Positions 1-11,940 of a stretch of 64,000 nt of DNA are shown here, piece by piece. Under the pieces are notes generated by a model, which had not been told where the DNA came from, searched no databases, and saw nothing but the letters and a program-made list of their open reading frames with translations. The stretch is from the NCBI RefSeq assembly GCF_039555335.1, contig NC_092637.1:43292990-43356989 (forward strand), read 5' to 3'. A program made the position numbers and the translations under genes. Origin of the DNA: Amphiura filiformis. Taxonomy: Eukaryota; Echinodermata; Ophiuroidea; Amphilepidida; Amphiuridae. How positions within the stretch are numbered: the stretch's first letter is position 1; every line of letters starts with the position of its first letter.

Positions 1-615
1 ATAGCTCTGGTCTTTGTTTGCTTTTGCTAAATCCTGTTCAAGTGGTGGGTTACCAGGCATTGTATTTGGTACAGGTATGCATATAACCAACAATTAACAA
101 TGAGAGAACTTTCTTAAACCTCGTTGACTTGGGGATGATTTGAAATGACCGCCAATTATGACTGTTTGATATTTATTGCCAGCAATGTGGAAAAAGAGAC
201 ACATGTAAAAACGTAAAAGCTATAATTTTGTTTAACAAACCATAACCCCATAACCCCGCTTCTGGATATCGTTTGAAGTCAAATGATATACCATTTTTAA
301 GTTTATGATGTTTATTTTTTAAACACGAAATAAAACAAAATTGACCGGGGGAGGAATTTACGGCTCATTCGCCATGGACGGTCACAAATATCATCCTGGA
401 TTGTAGATCTACCTCATACTAGATCAACTATAACAAAAGATGAACTAATTAATTGCCTAATTAAATGCTAATTAAGACAGTTTTCCCAATATGTTACTGT
501 ACAAAGTGTGCACGTAATGCTCCAACATTTCCAAATGCCCTATCTCTTGCCTGAGTCACCCTGCTTATTCAAAAGTACACATATTTTTAAGGAAATTTAC
601 ACTGATATTCAAAAG
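1..615. other. Intergenic, no gene seen
   Basis: AT-rich sequence with stop codons in all frames at short intervals. I see no recognisable coding, RNA or repeat signal before the inverted-repeat element that begins at 616. Confidence 0.5.
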
Positions 616-1482
616 TATCTCATTTTGGAAAATGGATCTCATATTTGTAATCGTCTCAAATTGAATAGATTTGAGAAGCAATTTGAGATCCAACATGAGA
701 TCCAATTTGAGTGACAAATTGAGATATAATCCACCCAATTAGGTTTTATTGGGTGCTAAGTTGCTAACTATTATACTTGATGAAGTATGGTACTGTATGG
801 AACCAGTGTCTAGACTTCTCATGGTCAAGTATGGGTTTAATTGCTGTTCATGGTCTTTTGAGTATACACAAGGTGACCATATGGTAAAGTTGATCTAAAA
901 ATGTTTTTCTTTTTCAAGAGAATGTTTTTCAAATTATTTATCAGAATATCTCACAAACTTAAAATCTGAATACTCCTAAAATTGCTTGGAAAATTGCAAA
1001 CTCAATCAGTAACAAAGGACTTATAAATTCCAGGAGGATACAATGTAGTTGGTTTCAGGTTGTTTGCTACAAAAAATTAAAAGAACAACAGCTATAAGTA
1101 ATGTGGAAATAATTCATGCAGTGAAAACTGAAGCAACACCCTGATATTTAAAGTGGGATACATACATTTGAAGTCTGTGTCAATAGTATAATTGACCTTG
1201 CCTTCTTAGCAGAGAAACCTGATCTGCAAGCACAAAATTCCCAATACTACTTTAGCTATTAAATTGGAGTAATTAGGCCTTGCTCTGTCAAAAATACAAT
1301 TTTGATGATCCCCAACTTCTTTGACCATGAAATGACAAACATTTGGTAGCACCAATGTATTTAGCACCAATTGGGTGATTATGGATCTCATATTGGTACT
1401 CAAATTCATTCTCAAATTGGGTCTCAATTCTATCCAATTTGAGATGATTTTCAAAATGAGATCCATTTTCCAAAATGAGATA
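616..1482. mobile_element. Foldback-like element with ~140-bp inverted arms
   Basis: The left arm (about 616-765) opens TATCTCATTTTGGAAAATGG, and its reverse complement closes the element at 1482. The arms stay alignable for about 140 bp at roughly 75-80% identity by eye and both finish near ACCCAATT...GGTGCTAA. Inside the arms a short word of the type CTCAAATTGG / GAGATCCA recurs several times. The spacer (about 766-1335) has no convincing reading frame. It looks like a non-autonomous foldback or MITE. Flanking duplication is not clear. Confidence 0.7.
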
Positions 1483-2260
1483 GTTCTGCACAACAGTGTT
1501 AATGAGGAATTCAATTATGCAATTAGTTTTAGTGCCAGACATGGAGGAAAAACGTTTTGATTGATAATGTCATAAAAATTGTTTTAAATTTTTGACCACC
1601 CTGTATGTTTAACGCACGGGATATACCAAGCTCTTTTTTCCTAATTTGTTTGAAGGGCCCATGCAATGTCTTTCTGAATCCATATTTATTTTGAGGTACA
1701 TAGCTTTCAGAAAAGCAAAATAAGGGGTTCACTATGACATTGACGACAAATATGCTAATTTTGTTTATGTTCCACCCTGTATATTTCTTACCCACCCTGT
1801 ATTATGATGTTATACACATGTACTTTGCTGATTTGGCATCCTTGTAATATACATTTGTAAGCTTTCCAAAAATATATACTTATAATGGTCTATAATGTAT
1901 TCATTAAAAGTTGTGTTGAAATAAATCAAAATTAGTGATATTTTTATCATTTTATCATGACATGCGACCATTAAAGATTATAATGTATATAGGGTGATAT
2001 CATGAAACAATTCAATTTTACTATTAAATTGATAATTTATTGCATTTGCTACTGATATGGAATACATCAACTGAAATAGGGTCTGTGCAAAATTTGGCCC
2101 AATAATTTTTTTGTTACGCTGAATGAAAAAATAGTGGGTCAGAAAAGCTGTCTTGGGGGATTTTGGGACAAAATGAGTAATTTGGCCCAAATTTGACCTC
2201 ACAGATTAATTTGTCAAGTCTTTGCCATTCTAAATTTGTATACTTTTATATACTTTAGAC
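1483..2260. other. Intergenic, no gene seen
   Basis: AT-rich sequence. The word CACCCTGTAT occurs three times (near 1599, 1776 and 1793), which may be remains of short transposon termini. No coding frame is supported. Confidence 0.4.
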
Positions 2261-2735
2261 AAACAATTTAGCAGTTATGAATTTTGAATTCAAAATTCAA
2301 AGAATTCAAAACATTCGCCATAGAGATTGTACACACCACTTATCCTCTACCACTTTCCATCAGGTTTAATGAGACCATTAATAAATGAGACCATGGGACC
2401 ACTAATGGTGGTCCCATGTACCAGAATAGCAATATCTGGACATGTAAAGTTGCAGGCCTTTTCGTAAAGAGCAGTGGATCAGCCTGGGCCTGTTGTCTGT
2501 CATTCAGCATTAAGATCAACTTGCGCTGCCCTTTGAGGCTTGGCAGCATATCGACCCGTGGCGCGCTTTGAGGAATCTGAGTATTCAGAAAGCATGGATA
2601 AATGCCGTTTTATTATTATTATTATTATTTAAATATTTATTTAAACAATTTAACAGTTATTATTAAACAATTTAGCATCAGAACATTACATTTTGAATTC
2701 AAAATTCAAATCATTTGCCATAGAGATTGTACACA
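2261..2735. repeat. Direct repeat pair around an unrecognised segment
   Basis: About 80 bp at 2261-2340 (AAACAATTTAGCAGTTAT, then a TTTGAATTCAAAATTCAAA stretch and GCCATAGAGATTGTACACAC) recurs at about 2643-2735. A short TAT/ATT microsatellite lies near 2616-2635. The segment between the copies has a 69-codon minus-strand frame that I do not recognise. Confidence 0.5.
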
Positions 2736-2790
2736 CAAAAAAACAAAAACAAAAAAAAAATCAAAAATAATAAGGACTCCCTCAGCAATT

Positions 2791-3127
2791 AAGGGGCATT
2801 TCGTGATCCACAGCCTCATCCCCCCACTTTTCCAAAAAAAAGTTGAGATTTTTACACCACTGATACCTCTGGCTACATGTTTATGTACCAAATATTTCTT
2901 GCAGATTAATTCGTTAAGCAAAAATATCGTCAAATTTGAATTTCGTTCTGGTGCACCTGAACGAAATTACAACACATTGTCTATGGAGCAGTGTAATACA
3001 CATAATCATGCATAACTCGCAAACGCAAAATCGGAATCAACTGAAATTTTGGAAATAAGCATTTTTCGTGGATATCTACTGAAAAATGTCATAAAAAGAG
3101 GATGCTAGGATCACGAAATCCTCCTTT
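2791..3127. mobile_element. Short MITE-like element with ~30-bp inverted ends
   Basis: The left end contains GGGGCATTTCGTGATCC and the right end is its imperfect reverse complement (GGATTTCGTGATCCT read from the right). The two ends align over about 30 bp. Interior sequence related to the left half recurs near 11500-11580, so this is a dispersed family. No coding capacity. Confidence 0.6.
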
Positions 3128-3716
3128 AAAAAGAAAATCCGGATGAGAAGCGGATATGTCATTTTTTTTACTTGGCCTTACTTGTTTAAATTGACAATTT
3201 CAAATTTGACTAGATTTTCACAAATAAACCTTAACACAGAAACAAATCACAACACACTGTCAGACAGACGAATGTAAAATGTTGAGATATATACTTTTAA
3301 AAAAAGCACATCAACTGATAAATAAAAAAATTGCACTGCAATTAGCTACATATAAACATACAAAAAGTTTTGAAAAATGTGGGTATTTTTAAAGTTGTTT
3401 GCCAGATTAAGAAATCTTTGTTCATCAAATTTGTTATACAATTGGTGTCAGAAACCTCAAAAAACTATTTTTTACTGCGCTGCACATACCAGATTTTATA
3501 AAAATTCAGAGCTGACTTCAACAGCACCAATTTTAAGCTTAGGCCTACCGATATCATCACTGTCACTGACTGAATGACACTCTAGCCGACACACGCAATG
3601 TGACAATGTCTAAGTATCCTTCTTGTTTAGAAGCAAATTTCAAACCAGTTCTTCATTAGGGTGTTTTTATATTGTCTATCTATCCTTGTTTAGGGGTAGG
3701 CCTACATGTACATGTA
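3128..3716. other. Intergenic, no gene seen
   Basis: AT-rich. A 66-codon plus-strand frame at 3377-3577 has no recognisable features. Near 3658 lies a TAGGGTGTTTTTAT word that also appears at about 5448, just beyond the next element. Confidence 0.4.
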
Positions 3717-5431
3717 TATGGCTAACTCCATGAAGTTGGGGCACAAAGTGTGACATAAGGGTCAAAATTTCAAAATGACTTAATTCTAAATGTAATGTGT
3801 GTTTTAGTTACTTCAACTATCATACTTCAACAAAAAAGTGATCTTTTTACATTGGAAAGTACAGAATTTCTGTGGAAGTGCTTTGTTGTTCAGTAGTCGA
3901 GGCAAATATCACGATGCTACATGGACACCATTTTATACTAGCTCTCTCTATTTTAAACATACTGTCCATAACATGTCTTAATAAAATACTTTTTTATGAT
4001 GTCCTACCATGGCAAATTTGCATAATATTACCAATTACACTATCTTAAATCAGAAACAAAAGTTATGAGGCATCAAAAATGAAGGATGACAGGTAAATCT
4101 ATTCAAAATTATGTTTGATTTCTTTTTGTATCTAAAATTCACAAGGAATATATTTGCAGCTACCTAGGATGGTTCAGAAAGTATTAGATTCACAGCTGGT
4201 AGTTTATTTTGAAACTAGAAGTAAAAAAACTTGCCTTTGTTGCAAAAATTCAACATAATTCTACCGATGCTACTTGGACACCGTGTCCTGTAGAATCGGT
4301 AGGATTGTGAGTTTAGCACAAGAAGTAATCATACTTTGTGGTAAAGTTATTTAAAAATTATATTTGGGCCTACGGACATTAAAAGTTGTAGAAAAAATAA
4401 AACAAGGATACTTAAAAACTGGTGAATACATAAAACTGACAAAACTGTGTACCGATGCTACATGGACACCGTGTCTGATAGTGCATAAAAATTTGTATTG
4501 AACACATAAATATTTTACAATGTTTGCCTGCCCTCAAAAGTTAATATGTTTAGTTGTTTGTCATCTCTTTTCATAATATAAGAAGAAATTACATAAATTT
4601 TAACTGTTTGCTTCCCAATGCTATACTTTGATCACGATGCTACATCCCGATGCTACATGGACACCGCACCATTTTTTCAAAATATTTACTCTTTGGTAAA
4701 ATAGCAGCTCCTCAAATCAAGTTCCCTTGAAAACCCCTACCCAGTCACATCTTAAAATAAGTCCATTCATGTCAGTATGTGTACTGACCTTGCTGTAAGC
4801 AAGTATAATGGTTTGAAATCTCCCGATGCTACACGTGGACACCACAGTGACATTTTCTCATGAAATTTTAAAACGACTGAGAGCTTAGGCACAAATGCTG
4901 GTCAAATTTCCTATAAACACGTTTACATCAATAAAAACACAAAACAAATTGATTTGAATGATACATGTATGTGCTGTGGGTGAGCTGTTATACCGATGCT
5001 ACACTTATTTTTCTGGACACCGCATGTAGCATCGGGAAGCTCATTTTTGACATCCCATAAATTTTAATTGACTGGTTTCTGTTTTGTTTAAATATACTTT
5101 TTAGTTACTACCAACATTAATTCATGTAATATTATGTAAAACTGTGACTGTTTGATGTTACAATTGAAATTATTTCTATTCCGCATACTTGCTTTTTTCT
5201 ATGTCACGTTTTTGCCCTAAAAAGTGCTGGACACCAACCACTTAATGGCCCGTAAAAATAAAAATATAATAGGTACAATTTTCAAGTAACTTTTACATGA
5301 AAGTTAAACTTCATATCTATTTAGAAAATATCAACTGAGGAGAAAAGGTTCATATAAGAAATATTAAACTGCATTTATACTATAAAATTCTCCCAATTTG
5401 TAATGTGTCCCAACTTCATGGAATAAGCCAT
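3717..5431. mobile_element. 1.7-kb inverted-repeat element with scattered bipartite motif
   Basis: The ends TATGGCTAACTCCATGAAGT and (from the right) TATGGCTTATTCCATGAAGT form inverted repeats of about 29 bp with about four mismatches. Within the element a bipartite word CGATGCTAC + TGGACACCG recurs at about 3911, 4264, 4452, 4633 (first half only), 4647, 4822 and 4992, with an inverted first half at 5021-5035 and a lone second half near 5226. Spacing between copies is about 170-190 bp after the first gap of about 350. The sequence between motifs does not look repeated. No long reading frame, so it is probably non-autonomous; the family is unknown to me. Confidence 0.65.
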
Positions 5432-5559
5432 ATTGCAATTCCTTGCATAGGGTGTTTTTATTTGAGTAAAATCCTTGTCAAATTTTCGACATGACCTTGC
5501 TTTAGGGTCATTTTTGAAAGTCAATTCACACGGATGCTTACTAGCAACTTTCATACATG

Positions 5560-6250
5560 ATGTACATGACTAGTGATCCCCCGGGCGACGTACGCATTTT
5601 AGCCCTAATGACTTTGCAAGAACACGTAGTAGTATCATGAGTATGCGCTCGTCAAAGGCTGTGGCCTTAAATGCCCCCCAACATGCCCAAATATTTTACT
5701 TTGCGCAAATTTTGTCCATATTGCCCCCCCCCCCCTGAAATTCACTTCCTCCTCCCCGAAAAAAATTCCTGCCGCCGCCACTGGTCAAGGTTTACTGAAA
5801 AGTATGATGGTACGTGCCCGGGGGGGGGGGGGGGGGTTGGGCTCAACACAAATGACCAAAAGGGTATGCTCCCCCGGAAAGACCTGCCTTTTGGATTTCG
5901 CAACTCGAAAGACCCCTATATTTGACCAAAATAGAGCTCGAAATACCCTGATTTTGATAATTTCAGCTCTGAAAGGTATTCTCAGGCGATTTTCAACCAG
6001 AAAGCCAAGAAAGACCCTTGATTTGGACTGTTCGCAGCTCCCAAAGTCCCCATTTTACTTGTTCGCAGCTCCAAAAGACCCCCTTACCTTTTATCGGTAC
6101 GCCGTCTGCTCCCAAAGCAAAGACCCACCACCTCAAAATTCCGGGGGAGCATATACCTTCCAAAATTTTTCGATGCCCCCCCCCCGGGGGGTACGCGCTC
6201 GTCAAAGTTTACTGCAAATAGCTGTGGTGCAGCTGCAATTAACACGATAC
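5560..6250 (+). repeat. Dispersed repeat rich in G/C runs (AGCTGCGAAA-GACCC type)
   Basis: Contains degenerate internal repeats such as TTCGCAGCTCC...AAAGACCC, a G run of about 18 near 5820-5837 and CCCCCGGGGGG near 6178-6190. The same sequence appears inverted at about 21110-21400 and in part at 19420-19560. Several overlapping frames of 60-150 codons here are by-products of the low-complexity sequence and are not annotated as genes. Confidence 0.6.
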
Positions 6251-7575
6251 ATATAAATAGTCGATACATCATTAACATGCAAAAACTACGCTAATTTGTA
6301 AGCTTACCGAGTCACTATGGTCTCGGTGACGTAAAGTAAAGAGTCCAAAATCACAAAACGCGTGCACTGGAAAAAAGGAATGCCCTCATCTAAGCAGAAA
6401 AACCTGTGGTTACTGAAAGTCTCCGATTTACTATTGTACTAATTTACGCGACGGGAACCCTCTGTAAGTCGCCATTTTCTCCTTCTGTAGATGTTTCTCC
6501 TCTTTTTTGTAGGAGCACCACCTACACATAAACACGGAGTGAAGATCGTGGGAGTTCTGGACAGTGGGATAGGCCTATTAAATAAACTAGGGTTGGTAGC
6601 GCCGCCCGGGGCAAGAAACAAAATTGGCGCCCCTACACCCCCCCACCCCCCGAGAATATCGGGCAATTCTAGAAACACTTGCGCGTGGAGTTTGAATATC
6701 GGTCTTAAAAATGTTCTTTCAATTGATTTTGTGCTGAAAATTTCATATACGGTATGGTATAATCTTCTTCCACGGTAAACCAAACAGCTTCCGTGGTAAA
6801 CCTTATAGCGCCATCACTTGATGAAAGTACGTTATTAGTAGGCGTGAGTTAAAAGCTATCTGGGCTAGAACTGTAGGGGTGAGCTTGCCTACAGGTAAAA
6901 AAATACTCGCGGCGGTTATAGAGTGTCCCAAAAGTAACTTAACATTTGAAAAAAAAGCGATGATTAGGGCCTAAGTTATAAACATGTTTACAAAAACTCA
7001 TTTTAAATTTTTTGCTAATCTTTTTAAAATTTTCAGCCCTAAAATGAACAAAATCTCAAAAATTTTACAGATTAGACACTAAAAGTGACCACCTAAATAA
7101 CATATTTTAACTCCCATGGCCACCAAACACAATTAAGTCAGATCTCGAATGCTAACCCTTTCCTGTATACAGTATAGTTTAAATAAGCCTATTAATATAA
7201 ATTTTACATGCTATTTTGAAAAGTCTAACTTGAAATAGTATAAAACCGTATATGATGCCTTAAATTAAAGTTTTAAACGTTCTTCCAATATTAAAAACTA
7301 TTATTAAATAATTCCCCCTTCCCCCAACACACACCCCCACACCCCTACACCAACAACCACATGCAAAGCTTGGCGAAACCTTGTACATCGTTCAACCGCG
7401 CGTGCACCATCCAGCATTGCACCGCTAAAATACACTACCCTATTACGAGCAATGGAATAGCCCGTCAATCATGCACAGTGGTTGCTCCTGGAAAGAAGAT
7501 TATACCCGATATAACGCGGTTGCTCATGGAAGACAAGAAGGATCATACCCCTTTTCGAAAATTTTGACTTCCATT
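6251..7575. other. Intergenic, no gene seen
   Basis: Mixed sequence with a C-rich low-complexity patch at 7312-7360. A stretch at about 6478-6560 resembles about 18106-18190 (both have TGTAGAT, a pyrimidine tract, GCAGGAGCAC or TAGGAGCACC, then GTGGGAGTTCTG-like sequence), suggesting a short dispersed repeat or an old exon copy. No gene can be supported. Confidence 0.4.
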
Positions 7576-9828
7576 GCTTGGAGGGGCGCAGAATCGATGC
7601 TGAATTGATCAATTTGGAGCCCCCCTAAGGGTAGCGCCCGGGGCATGTTGCCCCCCACTGCTCCCCATAGTTACGCCACTGGTTCTGGAAGGTCTTGTCA
7701 CCCACTCCTAAGGGGACTGGAATTTTATTTTCGGAAGGGGGGGGGTGTCCCAAATTTACAAAAAGTCAGCGCCAATAAAATTGCAAAATTTTATGAACCC
7801 CCCCCCCCACCACTGATACACATTATACCCCAGTATACAGGCTAAAATTGTCACTCACTGTACTCGCTGATGAAAGATGAGTAGGCCTACATTGTACATT
7901 TGTACCGTACCATCTGAAAATTCGGAGGTAGGAATTAATTCCTTGTGTTTGGATCAAAAGTTAAATCATATCAAAATCATCTTCAGATTAAAATCAGTCT
8001 GTTAGAATAAAATAAACACACAGTATTACACACTATCTGTGGTCATCCTGTGACTCGATGCTTACATTTTGGTCATCAAAATTGTTATGCCAGCCCCCTC
8101 CCCCTATTTTGCTTAAGGGCAAGCGATTTTGGCACACATTCATGGAGGGACTTTTAAAATGCTCTAAAAATGCTTATAAAAAACAGTATGCAGATTTTCC
8201 TGCCTGCTGTGCTGCGCCTACAACATGTATCTAGGCCATTAAGGTTTGCAAATTGGGATCCCAAAAATTTGGCATGTGCAAAGGGGGGCGAAGATTTTTT
8301 GGCAGGCGGAGAGGGGGAAAGCAATTTGCTTGGAGGGGCGCAGAATCGATGCTGAATTGATCAATTTGGAGCCCCCCTAAGGGTAGCGCCTGGGGCATGT
8401 TGCCCCCCACTGCTCCCCGTAGTTACGCCACTGGTTCTGGAAGGTCTTGTCACCCACTCCTAAGGGGACTGGAATTTTATTTTCGGAAGGGGGGGGGGGG
8501 GTGTCCCAAATTTACAAAAAGTCAGCGCCAATAAAATTGCAAAATTTTATGAACCCCCCCCCCCCCACCACTGATACACATTATACCCCAGTATACAGGC
8601 TAAAATTGTCACTCACTGTACTCGCTGATGAAAGATGAGTAGGCCTACATTGTACATTTGATCGTGTCATGGTTCTGGACGGAGGTAGGAATTAATTCCT
8701 TGTGTTTGGATCAAAAGTTAAATCATATCAAAATCATCTTCAGATTAAAATCAGTCTGTTAGAATAAAATAAACACACAGTATTACACACTATCTGTGGT
8801 CATCCTGTGACTCGATGCTTACATTTTGGTCATCAAAATTGTTATGCCAGCCCCCTCCCCCTATTTTGCTTAAGGGCAAGCGATTTTGGCACACATTCAT
8901 GGAGGGACTTTTAAAATGCTCTAAAAATGCTTATAAAAACAGTATGCAGATTTTCCTGCCTGCTGTGCTGCGCCTACAACAAGTATCTAGGCCATTAAGG
9001 TTTGCAAATTGGGATCCCAACAATTTGGCATGTGCAAAGGGGGCGAAGATTTTTGGCAGGCGGAGAGGGGAAAGCAATTTGCTTGGAGGGCGCAGAATCG
9101 ATGCTGAATTGATCAATTTGGAGCCCCCCTAGGGGTAGCGCCTGGGGCATGTTGCCCCCACTGCTCCCCGTAGTTACGCCCACTGGTTCTGGAAGGTCTT
9201 GTCACCCACTCCTAAGGGGACTGGAATTTTATTTTAGGAAGGGGGGTGTCCCGAATTTACAAAAGTCAGCGCCAATAAAATTGCAAAATTTTATGACCCC
9301 CCCCCCCACCACTGATACACATTATACCCCAGTATACAGGCTAAAATTGTCACTCACTGTACTCGCTGATGAAAGATGAGTAGGCCTACATTGTACATTT
9401 GTACCGTACCATCTGAAAATTCGGAGGTAGGAATTAATTCCTTGTGTTTGGATCAAAAGTTAAATCATATCAAAATCATCTTCAGATTAAAATCAGTCTG
9501 TTAGAATAAAATAAACACACAGTATTACACACTATCTGTGGTCATCCTGTGACTCGATGCTTACATTTTGGTCATCAAAATTGTTATGCCAGCCCCCTCC
9601 CCCTATTTTGCTTAAGGGCAAGCGATTTTGGCACACATTCATGGAGGGACTTTTAAAATGCTCTAAAAATGCTTATAAAAAACAGTATGCAGATTTTCCT
9701 GCCTGCTGTGCTGCGCCTACAACATGTATCTAGGCCATTAAGGTTTGCAAATTGGGATCCCAAAAATTTGGCATGTGCAAAGGGGGGCAAAGATTTTGTG
9801 GCAGGCGGAGAGGGGGAAAGCAATTTTG
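7576..9828. repeat. Three tandem copies of a 752-bp unit
   Basis: The marker CGCAGAATCGATGCTGAATT occurs at 7587, 8339 and 9091, exactly 752 bp apart each time. Copies run about 7576-8328, 8328-9080 and 9080-9828. Each includes a G-run followed by CCCAAATTTACAAAA, a C-run before ACCACTGATACACATTATAC and a TAGGCCTACATTGTACATTT segment. Copies 1 and 3 share variants (for example the segment after TACATTTG) that copy 2 lacks. G and C runs differ in length between copies. Small frames in the unit repeat with it and are not genes. Confidence 0.9.
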
Positions 9829-10160
9829 GGCAGGCGGTGGGGGGGCAAACAATTTTGAGCCATTTGAAAATCCCCACCCCTGGTCATTATTATTTCACAG
9901 CCCCTTAAATCTCTTAGGGTAAGATGGGGTAATTATGTAATGATTTTCAGGCTTGTGAAAAACCATTTTTTTTATGGTAAATGAAATACATAAGTTCTTA
10001 TCTCTCAATGTGTACATAAGTCTCAGCAAAGATTTTCAAATATTTGAAAAATATGAGGTGAGAGGGGTGAGAGGGAGTTGAAAAATGGGGGTCAATGTGG
10101 CAGTGGCTATACATATCCCCGTCACCCATTTTAAGTGAGTGCACCCCCGGGCTGAAAGCG
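9829..10160. other. Repeat remnants 3' of the zinc-finger gene
   Basis: Contains GGGCAGGCGG-like sequence continuing from the tandem unit, a TCATTATTATTTCACAGCCC word that recurs near 54240, and an AGGGTAAGATGGGGTA word that recurs near 18651. This may hold the 3' untranslated region of the minus-strand zinc-finger gene; no polyadenylation signal was assigned. Confidence 0.4.
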
Positions 10161-11168
10161 TTACTGTTTGGTGTGTGTACCGATATGGACAATAAGACTG
10201 CATTTATACGCAAAATCCTTCTTACAGTACTCACATATGTATGGTGTCTCTTTGGTGTTGCCCCTTATGTGTGAGTCAAGAAAAATTTTCTGAGGAAAAC
10301 ACTTTCGGCAATATCCACACTGAAAGCAATCAACTCCCGGGGAATCCACTTTGGTGTGTATATTGACTATGTGGCGGGTGAGAGTGTATTTACGTGTATA
10401 ACACTTCTGGCAATACTTACACTGATAGGGTTTCTCTTTGGTGTGAGTTCTGATGTGGGGTTTAAGATTACTTTTCTGAGAAAAACACTTCTGGCAGTAT
10501 TCACACTGATATGGTTTCTCTTTGGTGTGAGTTCGAACGTGAGTTACTTGGCGACGTTTATTTACAAAGCATTTCTGACAGTACTGACACTGATAGCGTT
10601 TCTCTTTAGGGTGAGTTCTGATGTGGGTTTTAAGATTATAGTTATCAGAAAAATACTTATGGCAGTATTCACATTGATATGGGGTCTCTTTGGTGTGAAA
10701 TATAACGTGCCTTTGCAGAGACGATTCATCATCAAAGCATTTCGGACAATATTGACACTGATGGAGTTTCTCTTTGGGGTGAGTTCTGATGTGGGTTTTA
10801 AGATTATATTGATCAGAAAAACACTTCTGGCAGTATTCACACTGATACTTCTCTTTGAGACAACTGGAAGTGCACAACAGTCTGTGGGTAACTATGTCAC
10901 AATCATTTGAAAAACTTTTCAAACAATTTTTACATTTGTCTGATTGTTTCCGGTGGTTAATCAGGTGTCTACGCAGCCTACCATAATATGTCAAGCTTTT
11001 CTGACAAAACAAACGCTTTTTTCTACGTCTATGAGCATGCACATATTTAACAAGATGTCTGCTAACATGGATCTTCAATTTATCCAAAGAATAATGGTTC
11101 ATTTTACAAAATGTACAGCAAAATGGTTTCAAAAGTTTCATTGTTGCCTGTAGATGTTTGTCAGTCAT
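10161..11168 (-). CDS. C2H2 zinc-finger protein, about 11 finger positions
   Basis: An uninterrupted 335-residue frame. Intact C2H2 fingers (C-x2-C-x12-H-x3/4-H) have first Cys and last His at residues 18-38, 110-130, 138-158, 166-186, 194-214, 222-242, 250-271 and 312-332. Residues 79-99 form a C2HC variant. The finger at 284-304 has Asn where the last His should be, and residues 55-72 are a decayed finger with one Cys. Linkers read HTKEKPYQC or HPKEK, with Lys in place of the Gly of the usual TGEKP linker. Such proteins normally bind DNA in the nucleus as transcriptional regulators; the target cannot be read here. The start is the first ATG after an in-frame TGA 30 bases upstream. A possible splice acceptor (TCCTTTACAG) lies further upstream. 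No KRAB, SCAN or BTB domain is visible. It could be a retrocopy, as it lacks introns. Confidence 0.85.
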   Translation of the reverse strand: MTDKHLQATMKLLKPFCCTFCKMNHYSLDKLKIHVSRHLVKYVHAHRRRKKRLFCQKSLTYYGRLRRHLINHRKQSDKCKNCLKSFSNDCDIVTHRLLCTSSCLKEKYQCEYCQKCFSDQYNLKTHIRTHPKEKLHQCQYCPKCFDDESSLQRHVIFHTKETPYQCEYCHKYFSDNYNLKTHIRTHPKEKRYQCQYCQKCFVNKRRQVTHVRTHTKEKPYQCEYCQKCFSQKSNLKPHIRTHTKEKPYQCKYCQKCYTRKYTLTRHIVNIHTKVDSPGVDCFQCGYCRKCFPQKIFLDSHIRGNTKETPYICEYCKKDFAYKCSLIVHIGTHTKQ

Positions 11169-11940
11169 ATAGATATTGCAATATGCATTGTATAATCATT
11201 ATTTCCTGAACTGTAAAGGAATCCAAATAACATTCATAATTCACGTAATTATGTGCAGTTGAAATATCTGTGCGAACCTCGGTTGAAATATCTGTGCGAA
11301 CCTCACTGGAACCAACCATGGAAATCAATAAATACTCGCAAACAATGGTGCAGGAAGCAGGACAAGACACCAATCCTCACTGCCATCTGTATTAGCGTTG
11401 GTTGAAATTATTACACGTTGTCTTATTATGCAGAATTGTATCACTGGATCAAATCTGAAATGTTATAATTGAAAATAAAAACAATATGATTTTTTACAAA
11501 TTATGTCTTGATCCACTGCCTCCTCGCCCAATTTACTCCAAAAACTTCAGATTTTTATCACCAGAACCGTAGGACTACATAATGAGCTATTTGTGTGCAT
11601 ACACTTTTATTGCGAAATGAGTTTTTGACAAAAAGACCATCCATTTTATTTCATGTCTTTCACGGTGACGGAATTGAAATTGTAACATAGTATATGACAC
11701 TGATGAGCCTGTAAAATCCACCGGGGGGTCTTCAAATAAATTTGTACAGGGATCTCCCTTACAAAAATGACACACATTTTTTGCAAGCGTTCAGCATGAA
11801 TGCGCACACATATCACACATTTGCATTTAATATATGAAGTGTGCGCATGCACGGTCTGCATGCTTATATGCATAATGCATGTAGGAGCTGCATGCTTGCA
11901 GGAGCTGCATGCACGCGTGTCGGGACGCGTGTACATACAT
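11169..11940. other. Upstream of the zinc-finger gene; small direct duplication
   Basis: A 25-bp unit (GTTGAAATATCTGTGCGAAC plus CTC) is present twice in tandem at about 11259-11308. The region would contain the promoter or 5' untranslated region of the zinc-finger gene, but no TATA or initiator element can be assigned. About 11500-11580 resembles the dispersed family at 2791-3127. Confidence 0.4.

Noticed and set aside
5804..6256. 150-codon frame with G-rich start
   Set aside because: Lies in a dispersed low-complexity repeat found inverted at 21110-21400; not conserved as a frame.
10356..10910. 184-codon plus-strand frame with hydrophobic repeats
   Set aside because: It is the antisense of the zinc-finger repeats; its periodicity mirrors the fingers.
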